64,000 nt of DNA, taken from Luteithermobacter gelatinilyticus. GTDB lineage: Bacteria; Pseudomonadota; Alphaproteobacteria; Sphingomonadales; Emcibacteraceae. The notes below the pieces were generated by a model that saw only the letters and a list, made by a program, of their open reading frames with translations, had not been told where the DNA came from and ran no database searches. This document shows positions 44,435-52,629 of this stretch, piece by piece. Both the position numbers and the translations under genes were made by a program. The stretch covers positions 43,501-107,500 of the forward strand of contig NZ_CP040517.1 of the NCBI RefSeq assembly GCF_005849285.1. Reading direction: 5' to 3'. Position 1 is the stretch's first letter; the number at the start of each line of letters is the position of its first letter.

Positions 44435-45676
44435 ATGAAATTCTGGACGACAATAAAATTATGGAAAAGAATCGTCGCAGCTTTGATATTGGGTATTGCG
44501 GCCGGCCTGCTGCTGGGAGAACATGCGGAAAGCATAAAATGGATGGGGGACCTGTTTATCCGTCTGGTGCGGATGCTGATTGTCCCGATGATTTTCATCA
44601 CTCTGGTTTCCGGCGTTATTGGCATGGGGGACCCCGCCAAGATGGGGTCCATCGGGATCAAAACAATTGTCACTTATATGGTCACCACGCTGCTGGCCAT
44701 TAGTATCGGGCTTATGCTGGGCACGGTGTTTGAACCCGGCAGCGGGGTTGATCTCAGTGGCGCGGCCCCGAAAACATTGTCGGAATCCATGCCCCTGGGC
44801 GAACGTATGATGACCATTGTGCCGGTCAATCCGGTCGAGGTTCTGGCCAGTGGCGATATTTTGCCGATTATCTTTTTTGCCATTTTTCTGGGCATCTGTA
44901 TTGTGCTGGTAGGAGACAAAGGCAAGCCTCTGGCCAAAATATTTGACTCCGGCACCGAGGCGATCCTGAAAATGACCCATCTGATCATGGAAGTGGCCCC
45001 GATTGGGGTGTTTGCGTTGATTGCCTATGTCATCGGCACCAAGGGGATCGACACGCTGACCAATATCCTCACCCTCACACTGGTGGTGTATGGCGGCTGT
45101 CTTTTGCATATGGCCGTGGTCTATGGCGGGATTGTCAGGTTTCTGCTGAAACTGCCTTTAAAGCGGTTTTTCCCGGGCATTCTGGATGCTCAGCTGGTGG
45201 CCTATTCCACCAGCATGAGTTCCGCGACCCTGCCGGTCAGCATTTCCGTGGCGGAAGACAATCTGGGCATCAAGCCGGCTGTAGCCTCATCGGTGCTGCC
45301 GATGGGGGCCACCATCAATATGGATGGCACGGCGCTGTATGTGGGGATTGTCACGCTGTTTGCGGCTCAGGCTTTTGGCATTGATCTGGCGCTGGTGGAT
45401 TATGTGGTGATTGCGCTGACCACCACGCTGGTGTCCATTGGCACCGCAGCGGTGCCTTCGGCGTCACTGTTTCTGATTGCAGCGGTGATGGGAAGTATCG
45501 GCATCACCGATGCGCAGACGGCTATTATCGTTGGTTTTATCCTGCCGTTTGACCGGTTCCTGGATATGATGCGCACTATGGTCAATGTGACCGGAGACCT
45601 GACCGTGGCCACCGCCGTGGCCAAATGGGAAGGGGAGCTGGACGAAAAAACTTTCCGGGCCAGTCCTGTGGAATAA
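44435..45676 (+). CDS. Dicarboxylate/amino acid:cation symporter (DAACS)
   Basis: Sodium- or proton-coupled uptake of glutamate, aspartate or C4-dicarboxylates. The family hallmarks are YSTSMSSATLPVSISVAEDN (serine-rich re-entrant loop) and LPMGATINMDGTALYVGIVT (NMDGT, cation site). DRFLDMMRTMVNVTGD follows in helix 8, where the usual Arg/Asp contacts lie. The length of 413 residues fits. A GAGAGAC-type ribosome site is weak. A terminator follows. It could feed acidic amino acids to the neighbouring amidation and carbamoylation enzymes. Confidence 0.9.
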   Translation: MKFWTTIKLWKRIVAALILGIAAGLLLGEHAESIKWMGDLFIRLVRMLIVPMIFITLVSGVIGMGDPAKMGSIGIKTIVTYMVTTLLAISIGLMLGTVFEPGSGVDLSGAAPKTLSESMPLGERMMTIVPVNPVEVLASGDILPIIFFAIFLGICIVLVGDKGKPLAKIFDSGTEAILKMTHLIMEVAPIGVFALIAYVIGTKGIDTLTNILTLTLVVYGGCLLHMAVVYGGIVRFLLKLPLKRFFPGILDAQLVAYSTSMSSATLPVSISVAEDNLGIKPAVASSVLPMGATINMDGTALYVGIVTLFAAQAFGIDLALVDYVVIALTTTLVSIGTAAVPSASLFLIAAVMGSIGITDAQTAIIVGFILPFDRFLDMMRTMVNVTGDLTVATAVAKWEGELDEKTFRASPVE

Positions 45677-45701
45677 GCAGAGCCGTTCAGCAGGCGGATG
45701 G

Positions 45702-45730
45702 GCCGGCTCCCATGCGGGGCCGGCTTCTTC
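45702..45730 (+). terminator. Terminator of the DAACS gene
   Basis: The GC-rich stem GCCGGCTCCC / GGGGCCGGC with loop ATGC is followed by TTCTTC. It lies 26 bases after the stop codon. Confidence 0.65.
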
Positions 45731-45821
45731 ATGTCGATGGTGCCGAAAAAGTGATTGGCCCGGCGCGGGTCGTTTCCGCTAGACTCCCTTCGAATGGTTT
45801 TTCCGGATGAGGCCGGGACTA

Positions 45822-45865
45822 TAGAGTGAATTGTGAATGGGTCAACCTATACACAATTCACTCTA
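45822..45865. repeat. 44-bp palindrome, inverted orientation
   Basis: Arm TAGAGTGAATTGTGAAT and its near-perfect complement flank GGGTCAACC, the reverse of the AGGTTGACCC centre seen at 47725-47768. It ends 18 bases before the YceI lipoprotein start. Confidence 0.9.
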
Positions 45866-45883
45866 AAACAGGGACTGCGGGTT

Positions 45884-46579
45884 ATGGTTCATTGTATCAC
45901 ACGCCCTTGCCGACTGGCCGCACGGCTGGCGCTGCTGCTTTCGGTGTTGAGTCTGGTGCTGATTCTGGCCGGGTGTGCGACGGTGGTGGATGTCTTTGTG
46001 CCCCATCACAATCAAAGTGTGGACCTGAATGACATTCCCGCCGGGCACTACCGGCTGGATGAGGTGCATTCTTCTTTGCATTTCCGGGTGGATCATATGG
46101 GGTATTCCCGATACATGGCCCGGTTTAACCGGCTGGAGGCCGAATTCATGCTGGAAAAGAACGCGCCGGAACGGGCGGCGCTCAAAGTGATTATTGACAG
46201 CGCCAGTGTGGATACTGCCGATCCGGAAATGGACACCATCATTTCCGGTCCCCAGGTCCTCGACAGCGCCCGCTATCCTGAAATTCGATTTGAAGCGGCG
46301 GGTCTTCAGGTGGTGGATGAAAGGCGGGGCCACCTTGAGGGGCTGCTCCATATGAAGGGCCGCCACCGCCCCGTAAGCCTGGAGGTGATTTTTCATGGCG
46401 GCGCCAAAAACAGCCTGACGGGGCGGTATGTTCTGGGTTTTTCCGCCACAGGGCGATTCAGCCGGTCGGCTTTTGGTGCCGGGGCGTTCCGGCCACTGGT
46501 CGGGGATGAGGTGGAGATCCTGGTGGAGGCCGAATTTTATCTGGTTGATGGGGGGGCAACACAGGGGGCGGAAAAGTAA
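45884..46579 (+). CDS. YceI-family lipoprotein
   Basis: YceI lipid-binding-like domain attached to the membrane by a lipobox: VLSLVLILAGC with the cysteine at residue 31. The ATG at 45884 is chosen because the longer frame begins inside the palindromic repeat. The domain starts HYRLDEVHSSLHFRVDHMGY, with SVDTADPEMDTII and MKGRHRPVSLEV further on. The mature part of about 200 residues is normal. It is a paralogue of the soluble YceI at 14392-14982. The ribosome site is poor, and the repeat just upstream may influence expression. Confidence 0.83.
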   Translation: MVHCITRPCRLAARLALLLSVLSLVLILAGCATVVDVFVPHHNQSVDLNDIPAGHYRLDEVHSSLHFRVDHMGYSRYMARFNRLEAEFMLEKNAPERAALKVIIDSASVDTADPEMDTIISGPQVLDSARYPEIRFEAAGLQVVDERRGHLEGLLHMKGRHRPVSLEVIFHGGAKNSLTGRYVLGFSATGRFSRSAFGAGAFRPLVGDEVEILVEAEFYLVDGGATQGAEK

Positions 46580-46621
46580 ACAACAGCCCTTCCGTAAAAC
46601 AGGTTCGCGCAGTAACGCAGT

Positions 46622-47491
46622 TCAGCGCCGCTTCGGGATCAGGTCAAGCCGGGCGAGTGTGTTCAGAATAGGACCAGCCTTGCCGGTCCTGACCGCAGCC
46701 AGGATGTCGCGGGCTTGTTCCTGGACCAAAGTATCCAGAGCCATGCGGGGGGCGCTGTTGAGGATGATGTTCAGATGATGTTCGGCTTCTTCAAGGCGGG
46801 CGGCAATGTCTTCGGGGGAATCAATTTCAGCCAAGTTCCTGAGGGAAAATTTCACATATTCCAGCCGGATGATGAGTTCTTCGGGCCCCAGAACCAGAGC
46901 CTTGCGGTACAGCACCTGGGCCCGTTCGCGCGAGGCGCCTAACAGAATAGCCAGGGGTCCGGCCTGATACACTACTTCGCTATGCCAGCCGGCCTGGGTG
47001 GCATAAACCATGGGATTAAGCGGCGCCTGCCGTTCCGCCTGATTCAGAAGGTCGCGGCTTTTTCGGGCGGTCTGGATCTGGGTTGGCCGGTCCATCTCAT
47101 CAAGGCGGCTTAACAGGCCGGTTGTGACCACCACATTGAGCAGGGTCAGGGTATCGTCCGGGAACTGTTCATATGCCTGTTGTGCCAGGTTGTGGGCCTT
47201 GCGGATCAGGGCCTCGCGACGGGGGGCGGTTTCATGAAAGGTCGCCCTGACCAGCAACGCCTGAATGGCGAGATTGTATCCGGCGGGTGTTTTCAGCGTC
47301 TGGGCTATTTTGACGGCACCGGTGAAATTGCCGTTCTGGAACAAGGCCCGCGCGGTGGAGATGTCCGGCTGGCCGGGGGCCGCATGAAGGCCAGAGCGGG
47401 AAAAGGGGGATACCGTCAGGACAATGGCCATCAGGGTCACGCAGCAAGCCCGCACTCGTCCGCTGCCGGTCCAGAAAAATCTGGGATTCAT
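46622..47491 (-). CDS. Exported TPR-like protein
   Basis: 289-residue protein with a signal peptide (CCVTLMAIVLTVSPFSRSGL, cut near HAAPG) and helical repeats resembling tetratricopeptide units (ARALFQNGNFTGAVKIAQTL, AHNLAQQAYEQFPDDTLTLL, RAQVLYRKALVLGPEELIIR). No enzymatic motif is seen; a periplasmic scaffold is likely. The start at 47491 is chosen because the frame continuing to 47863 only reads through the intergenic repeats. The ribosome site is weak. It converges on the YceI lipoprotein gene. Confidence 0.72.
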   Translation of the reverse strand: MNPRFFWTGSGRVRACCVTLMAIVLTVSPFSRSGLHAAPGQPDISTARALFQNGNFTGAVKIAQTLKTPAGYNLAIQALLVRATFHETAPRREALIRKAHNLAQQAYEQFPDDTLTLLNVVVTTGLLSRLDEMDRPTQIQTARKSRDLLNQAERQAPLNPMVYATQAGWHSEVVYQAGPLAILLGASRERAQVLYRKALVLGPEELIIRLEYVKFSLRNLAEIDSPEDIAARLEEAEHHLNIILNSAPRMALDTLVQEQARDILAAVRTGKAGPILNTLARLDLIPKRR

Positions 47492-47669
47492 TTTTTGTAT
47501 CTTTCTGTATCTCCCCGTTCCGATACTCCACATCCTTTCCGGTGTCTCTTGAAGTATATCCGAAACGGCCCTCCCGTTACAGCGCTTGCCAAACAAGATT
47601 TTGTGAGCCCCCGCCTTTTTTCGCAAAATATAAAGCTTTGTTGATGCCGAAAAAACAACGTCACGCAAC

Positions 47670-47907
47670 CTCCCGAAGCCCCTTCCGTCGCTCCCACGCA
47701 GGCGGGAGCCCAGAGTCCTTATTCTAGAGTGAATTGTGAATAGGTTGACCCATTCACAATTCACTCTAAGAGTCCTCCCGGACAATCTGGGCGGAACGCC
47801 TTTGGAGAGGTGCTGGATTGCCGCCTTCGCGGCAATGGCGAAGGAAGAGGCGGCAATGACCAACGAGAAGCAGAAGCGGCATGGACAATGAAGGGAAACG
47901 TCATCGC
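47670..47907 (+). repeat. Composite intergenic repeat, copy 2 (with insertion)
   Basis: Corresponds block by block to 297-512: CCCGAAG, the CGCAGGCGGGAGCCCAGAGT block, GGCGGAAC..CTTTGG, GGATTGCCGCCTTCGCGGCA and GGGAAACGTCATCGC. It differs by carrying the 44-bp palindrome where copy 1 has the AGAGTCC tandem run. Confidence 0.8.
47725..47768. repeat. 44-bp perfect palindrome (best copy)
   Basis: The 17-base arm TAGAGTGAATTGTGAAT, the centre AGGTTGACCC, and a perfect reverse complement of the arm. It can form a 17-bp hairpin. It serves as reference for the family. Confidence 0.95.
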
Positions 47908-48073
47908 GAACTTGCGTTAGCGCGAACTTGTGTCAGTGGGTGTGGCGATGTACAGACAGTAACGACATGATTGCTACGTCGCTGGCGACCAAAAGCGCCT
48001 CTTTAGTGCCGTCCTGCCTGATATTTTCTGCCTGATATTTGGTGAATTTTTCATGACATTCCGAATTCTTATT

Positions 48074-48083
48074 GAAATATTTC
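48074..48083. promoter_or_regulatory. Candidate ArsR operator
   Basis: GAAATATTTC is a perfect palindrome 24 bases before arsR, and GGAAATAT recurs just before the start codon. AT-rich dyads in this position are usual for ArsR autoregulation. Confidence 0.45.
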
Positions 48084-48106
48084 TATAATTCTGGAAATAT
48101 GGAAGT

Positions 48107-48442
48107 ATGGAAAACAAAACAGCTGTTCATATTCTGGCCGCACTGGCGCAAGAAACCCGTCTCGAACTGTTCCGGCTGCTCGTCCAGCAGGGCCATGCCG
48201 GTATGAATGCGGGCCGCATTGCCCAGGTGCTGCGGATACCCAATTCGACCCTGTCCTATCATCTTGCCGAACTGGAAAAAGTCGGCCTTGTCCTTTCCGA
48301 AAAGGTCCAGCGACACATCATCTACCGGGCCGACTATGCCCAGATGGAAAAATTCCTGGCCTTTCTGGTGGAAGACTGCTGTCAGGGCAGTGGCGAAATC
48401 TGTCTGGGGCTCAGTCGCCCGCTCCACTGTCAACAGGAATAA
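48107..48442 (+). CDS. arsR: ArsR-family arsenic-responsive repressor
   Basis: Winged-helix repressor of 111 residues. The recognition helix region is RIAQVLRIPNSTLSYHLAEL. The metalloid site is likely the C-terminal cysteines at 91, 92 and 99 (EDCCQGSGEICLG), resembling the Cys-Cys-x-Cys site of the ArsR type first described in Acidithiobacillus, with an extra Cys at 108. GGAAGT lies just before the ATG. It heads the operon with gapdh and arsJ, so it should be released by arsenite. Confidence 0.9.
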   Translation: MENKTAVHILAALAQETRLELFRLLVQQGHAGMNAGRIAQVLRIPNSTLSYHLAELEKVGLVLSEKVQRHIIYRADYAQMEKFLAFLVEDCCQGSGEICLGLSRPLHCQQE

Positions 48443-48472
48443 CAAACTCCATTGTCAACAGGAATAACAAAT
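48426..48472. repeat. 27-bp tandem duplication at the arsR-gapdh junction
   Basis: TGTCAACAGGAATAACAAA occurs twice, 27 bases apart. The first copy contains the arsR stop. The second supplies the ribosome site of the next gene. Confidence 0.85.
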
Positions 48473-49519
48473 ATGTCCAAAACCATTTTGATCAACGGCT
48501 TTGGCCGCATGGGGCGGCTGGCACTTCGGAGTCTCATGGACCGGCCGGAATTGCGCCACTGGCTGTCTCCTGTCGGCCTTAATGACAACGCCATGACCCC
48601 CATGCAGGCAGCGCATCTTCTGGAATTCGACAGCGTGCACGGCCGCTGGTCGTGTCCTGTCAGTTATGATGATGCTCATTTGCGGATTGACGGCATGTCC
48701 CTTCCCCTTACGTCTTTTGCAGAAAAGGACCAGATCCCCCTTTCGGATATTGACATCGTTCTGGACTGTACCGGTGTCGGACGGGAAACAGGCCGGCTGA
48801 TCCCCTATCTGGAAAACGGCGCCCGCAAGGTGATTGTTTCTGCCCCCCTGAAAGATTTCAGGGGCGAGGAAGGCACGGAGGCCACAGAACGGGGGCTTAA
48901 TATCGTCATGGGCGTAAATCATGACCGATATGATCCCGCCCGTCACCATATCCTCACCGCCGCAAGCTGCACCACAAACTGTCTGGCCCCCGTGGTCAAG
49001 GTGGTTCATGAGCATCTCGGCATCCGCCACGGGGTGATCACCACCATCCATGACGTGACCAACACCCAGATGATGGTCGACGGGGCCCACAAGGATCTGC
49101 GCCGGGCGCGGTCAGGGCTGCTGTCCCTGATTCCCACCTCGACGGGATCCGCCACCGCCATCACCACCATCTATCCGGAACTGAAAGGACGCCTGAACGG
49201 CTTGGCGGTGCGGGTGCCGTTGCTGAATGCCTCGCTCACCGACTGTGTGTTCGAGGTGGAGCAGGACACCACGGCCGAAGAGGTCAATGCCCTGTTCAAA
49301 CAGGCAGCGCAAACCACTCTCAAGGATATTCTGGGTGTGGAGGAACGACCGCTGGTGTCCGTGGATTTCCTGAATGATCCCCGTTCCGCCATTATTGACG
49401 CCCCCAGCACGATGGTAGTGGATCGCCGACAGGTCAAGATCCTGGCCTGGTATGACAATGAATGGGGCTATGTCAATCGCATGATGGAGCTGGCCGCCCT
49501 GGTGGCCCGGCAGCTGTGA
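48473..49519 (+). CDS. gapdh: ArsJ-associated glyceraldehyde-3-phosphate dehydrogenase
   Basis: GAPDH variant that uses arsenate in place of phosphate to make 1-arseno-3-phosphoglycerate, which the next protein exports. The Rossmann start is [18 protein letters not shown]. The catalytic cysteine is in [35 protein letters not shown] closes the protein. The ATG at 48473 with AGGAA upstream is chosen over the frame from 48452. 348 residues. The operon arsR-gapdh-arsJ is the established arsenate-resistance arrangement; glycolytic GAPDH would be elsewhere. Confidence 0.92.
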   Translation: MSKTILINGFGRMGRLALRSLMDRPELRHWLSPVGLNDNAMTPMQAAHLLEFDSVHGRWSCPVSYDDAHLRIDGMSLPLTSFAEKDQIPLSDIDIVLDCTGVGRETGRLIPYLENGARKVIVSAPLKDFRGEEGTEATERGLNIVMGVNHDRYDPARHHILTAASCTTNCLAPVVKVVHEHLGIRHGVITTIHDVTNTQMMVDGAHKDLRRARSGLLSLIPTSTGSATAITTIYPELKGRLNGLAVRVPLLNASLTDCVFEVEQDTTAEEVNALFKQAAQTTLKDILGVEERPLVSVDFLNDPRSAIIDAPSTMVVDRRQVKILAWYDNEWGYVNRMMELAALVARQL

Positions 49520-49529
49520 GGCGACGATC

Positions 49530-50771
49530 ATGCCGCACACGGGACTTCGTGAGTACAGCATTGTCACCGCCGCCTATTGGGGATTCACGCTCACCGACGG
49601 GGCGTTGCGGATGCTGGTGCTGTTGCATTTTCACAAGCTGGGATATAGTCCGCTGGAACTGGCGTCATTGTTTTTGCTGTATGAAATCTGCGGCATTGTG
49701 ACCAATCTTGTGGGCGGCTGGATGGGCAATCGCCTCGGGCTTTCCCTGACGCTCAACCTGGGGCTTGCCATGCAGATTGTGGCGCTGCTCCTGCTGTCCT
49801 TGCTTCAGGAAAGCTGGCCCCGCGAGATGGCGGTCATCTATGTGCTGCTGTGTCAGGGACTTTCGGGCGTGGCCAAAGATTTCACCAAGATGAGCGCTAA
49901 AAGTGCGCTCAAGCTCATTGTGCCGACGGATCCGGGTCGCAAAACCTCCCCCCTGTTCAAATGGGTCGCGGTGCTCACCGGATCAAAAAACACCCTCAAA
50001 GGCGTGGGGTTTTTCCTCGGCGGGCTGTTGCTGAGCGGGCTCGGTTTTGGTGCTGCTCTCTGGATGATGGCCCTCGGATTGACGATCGTGTTATTGTCCA
50101 ACCTTATTGCTCTGCCGCGCGCGCTCGGCAAACCCAGACGCAAAACACCGTTTCGCACCCTGTTGTCCAAATCGCCGGCCATCAACATGCTGTCTCTCGC
50201 CCGGCTGTTTCTGTTCGGAGCGCGGGATGCCTGGTTTGTGGTCGGCCTGCCCTTATTCCTGTATGAAGGCGTTGGGCTGGATTTTGCAGGGGTGGGCGGG
50301 CTGATGGCGCTATGGGTCATCGGCTATGGTGTGGTGCAGGCGCTAACCCCGAAAGCCTTGCGGATCGGCCCGGGCGGGCTGACCACAGAACTGCGCGCCA
50401 GCTGCCGATGGCTGAGCCTGCTTGCGGCGCTGCCACTGGCCATGCTGGCCCTGAGTTACAGCCCACTGGACTATACCCTTGTCGTGTTGGGGGGGCTGGC
50501 GCTGTTCGGGGTTGTCTTTGCCGTTAACAGTGCCCTGCACTCCTATCTGATCTTGGCCCTCACCAGCCGCGACCATGTGGCACTGGATGTGGGGTTTTAT
50601 TATATGGCCAATGCGGCCGGGCGGCTTCTGGGCACCATCGTTTCGGGATTCAGTTATCAATGGGGGGGTCTCAATGCCTGTCTCGCCGCCAGCGCCGCCA
50701 TGCTGGCTCTCGCAATGCTGTCCAGTTTCTGGTTGCCCCGGCTTGCGGCCTCTCGGGCCATCGCTCCCTGA
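49530..50771 (+). CDS. arsJ: Organoarsenical efflux transporter ArsJ
   Basis: Major-facilitator exporter of 1-arseno-3-phosphoglycerate, which breaks down outside to arsenate. It has twelve predicted helices in 413 residues. Typical ArsJ stretches include EYSIVTAAYWGFTLTDGALR at the start and LFLLYEICGIVTNLVGGWMG in helix 2. KDFTKMSAKSALKLIVP lies in the middle loop. It starts ten bases after the gapdh stop. No arsenite pump or arsenate reductase gene is in the window. Confidence 0.93.
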   Translation: MPHTGLREYSIVTAAYWGFTLTDGALRMLVLLHFHKLGYSPLELASLFLLYEICGIVTNLVGGWMGNRLGLSLTLNLGLAMQIVALLLLSLLQESWPREMAVIYVLLCQGLSGVAKDFTKMSAKSALKLIVPTDPGRKTSPLFKWVAVLTGSKNTLKGVGFFLGGLLLSGLGFGAALWMMALGLTIVLLSNLIALPRALGKPRRKTPFRTLLSKSPAINMLSLARLFLFGARDAWFVVGLPLFLYEGVGLDFAGVGGLMALWVIGYGVVQALTPKALRIGPGGLTTELRASCRWLSLLAALPLAMLALSYSPLDYTLVVLGGLALFGVVFAVNSALHSYLILALTSRDHVALDVGFYYMANAAGRLLGTIVSGFSYQWGGLNACLAASAAMLALAMLSSFWLPRLAASRAIAP

Positions 50772-50948
50772 ATACTCTCATTTCTGCCCCACGACCCCAT
50801 CCACTGTCGTCAGGCCTTATATAAAACAAACGACCGTTTTTATTTACTTTTCCGCAAAATATGAGATAGTAGGGAAGACCCCATAAAAAAACACGACACA
50901 TACAAACATATAACTACGGGCAAACATATAATCACGGGAGCGCAGGAC

Positions 50949-52583
50949 ATGATGGGACTGATGCAGGATCATCCTTTGTTGATTTCTTCACTGCTAAGGC
51001 ATGCGGAACGTTATCATGCGGACAGCGAAATTGTCTCCAAGGCCATAGAGGGGGGGATCCATCGCACCACATATGGCGAAATGGGACGCCGGGCCGCCCA
51101 GTTGGCCCACGCCATGACGCGCCTTGGCCTGAAGCAGGGGGAGTGTGTTGGCACCATCGCCTGGAACAGCTACCGGCATATGGAACTCTATTACGGCATT
51201 TCCGGCATGGGCGCCATTCTCAATACCATCAACCCGCGCCTGTTTCCCGAACAGCTCAGCTATATTATCAATCATGCCGAATGCCGGTATCTGTTTGTGG
51301 ATCTCACCTTTGTGCCGCTCTTGGAAAAACTGGAACCGGAGCTCAAGCAGGTCAAGGCCGTTGTGATCATGACCGACAAGCTGCATATGCCGGAAAGCAG
51401 CCTGAGCCGCACCGTCTGTTATGAAGAGCTGATCGCGCCAGAAGAGACCCATTTCGACTGGCCGACGCTGGATGAAAATACGGCGAGTTCGCTATGTTAC
51501 ACCTCCGGCACCACCGGCCATCCGAAAGGCGTGCTTTATTCCCATCGCAGCACCATCCTGCATGCCTACGGCCTTTCGACCAAGGATGCCATGAATATCG
51601 GGCGGCGCGACAGCGTGCTGCCTATCGTCCCCATGTTCCATGTCAATGCCTGGGGCACTCCCTATGCCGGGGCGCTGACGGGCGCGAAACTGGTTTTCCC
51701 CGGGGATGACATGGGCGGTGCCAATATCCTTTCCCTGCTGGAAAAGGAAGGCTGCACCCTGGCGCTGGGCGTCCCCACCGTGTGGCTGGCACTGATCCAG
51801 CATGTCCGCAAACAGGGCCGTGAGGACCTTTCTTCCCTGCCCATCCAGTCCTTTGTCGTTGGCGGGTCCGCCGCCCCCCAATCCATGATCCGCGATCTGG
51901 AGAAGATTTTCGGCGCCACTGTCAATCAGGCCTGGGGCATGACGGAAATGAGCCCGCTGGGCACGGTCAACCGCTTGCTGCCCAAACATGATCATCTCGA
52001 TGAAGAGGAAAAAATGGCCCTTAAACTGAAACAGGGCCGCCCAGTGTTCGGCGTGGAAATGAAAATCGTCGATGATGAAGGTCGGGAACTGCCTCATGAT
52101 GGAAAAAGTTTCGGACGGCTGATGGTGCGGGGTCCTTGGATCACCAAAAGTTATTACAAACAGGAAGACAAGACCATACTGGATGACGACGGATATTTTG
52201 ATACCGGCGATGTCTCCACCCTAGATGCGGACGGCTATATGAATATTGTCGATCGCTCCAAGGATGTCATTAAATCCGGCGGGGAATGGATTTCCTCCAT
52301 TGATCTGGAGAATATCGCTATGGGCCATCCTGATATTGCCGAAGCCGCCGTGATCGGGTTGCCCCACCCCAAATGGCAGGAACGCCCGCTGCTGATCTGC
52401 GTGGCCGCCCGGGACCCCGCGCCGGAGGCGGAAGAAATACTGAGCTATATGGAAAGCCGCGTCGCCAAATGGTGGCTGCCGGATGAAGTGGTGTTTATCG
52501 AAAAAATGCCTCACACCGCCACCGGCAAGGTGCTGAAAACTGCGCTTCGGGAAATGTTCAAGGGCAAGACCCTGGGCGAATAA
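50949..52583 (+). CDS. Acyl-CoA ligase, DmdB-like
   Basis: AMP-forming acyl-CoA synthetase. The adenylation P-loop is [19 protein letters not shown] at about residue 180; [13 protein letters not shown] and [16 protein letters not shown] follow. [20 protein letters not shown] and the catalytic lysine in [10 protein letters not shown] complete the C-terminal domain. The N-terminus ([20 protein letters not shown]) resembles the medium/long-chain branch that includes 3-methylmercaptopropionate-CoA ligase DmdB; fatty acids are an equal possibility. It stands alone. AGGA five bases before the ATG at 50949; a second ATG follows directly. Confidence 0.87.
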   Translation: MMGLMQDHPLLISSLLRHAERYHADSEIVSKAIEGGIHRTTYGEMGRRAAQLAHAMTRLGLKQGECVGTIAWNSYRHMELYYGISGMGAILNTINPRLFPEQLSYIINHAECRYLFVDLTFVPLLEKLEPELKQVKAVVIMTDKLHMPESSLSRTVCYEELIAPEETHFDWPTLDENTASSLCYTSGTTGHPKGVLYSHRSTILHAYGLSTKDAMNIGRRDSVLPIVPMFHVNAWGTPYAGALTGAKLVFPGDDMGGANILSLLEKEGCTLALGVPTVWLALIQHVRKQGREDLSSLPIQSFVVGGSAAPQSMIRDLEKIFGATVNQAWGMTEMSPLGTVNRLLPKHDHLDEEEKMALKLKQGRPVFGVEMKIVDDEGRELPHDGKSFGRLMVRGPWITKSYYKQEDKTILDDDGYFDTGDVSTLDADGYMNIVDRSKDVIKSGGEWISSIDLENIAMGHPDIAEAAVIGLPHPKWQERPLLICVAARDPAPEAEEILSYMESRVAKWWLPDEVVFIEKMPHTATGKVLKTALREMFKGKTLGE

Positions 52584-52629
52584 TCGCAATTCGCGCCGGA
52601 CCGTCGGCAGCAGCCATGGACATGGTCGC

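Larger units (their letters stand above)
47492..48106. other. 615-bp intergenic region made mostly of repeats
   Basis: Contains the composite repeat copy 2 with a full 44-bp palindrome inside it, then the arsR promoter area with the palindrome at 48074-48083. No gene is supported here on either strand. Confidence 0.6.

Noticed and set aside
47492..47863. N-terminal extension of the TPR-like protein
   Set aside because: It reads through the 44-bp palindrome and composite repeat; a signal peptide starts at the internal ATG instead.
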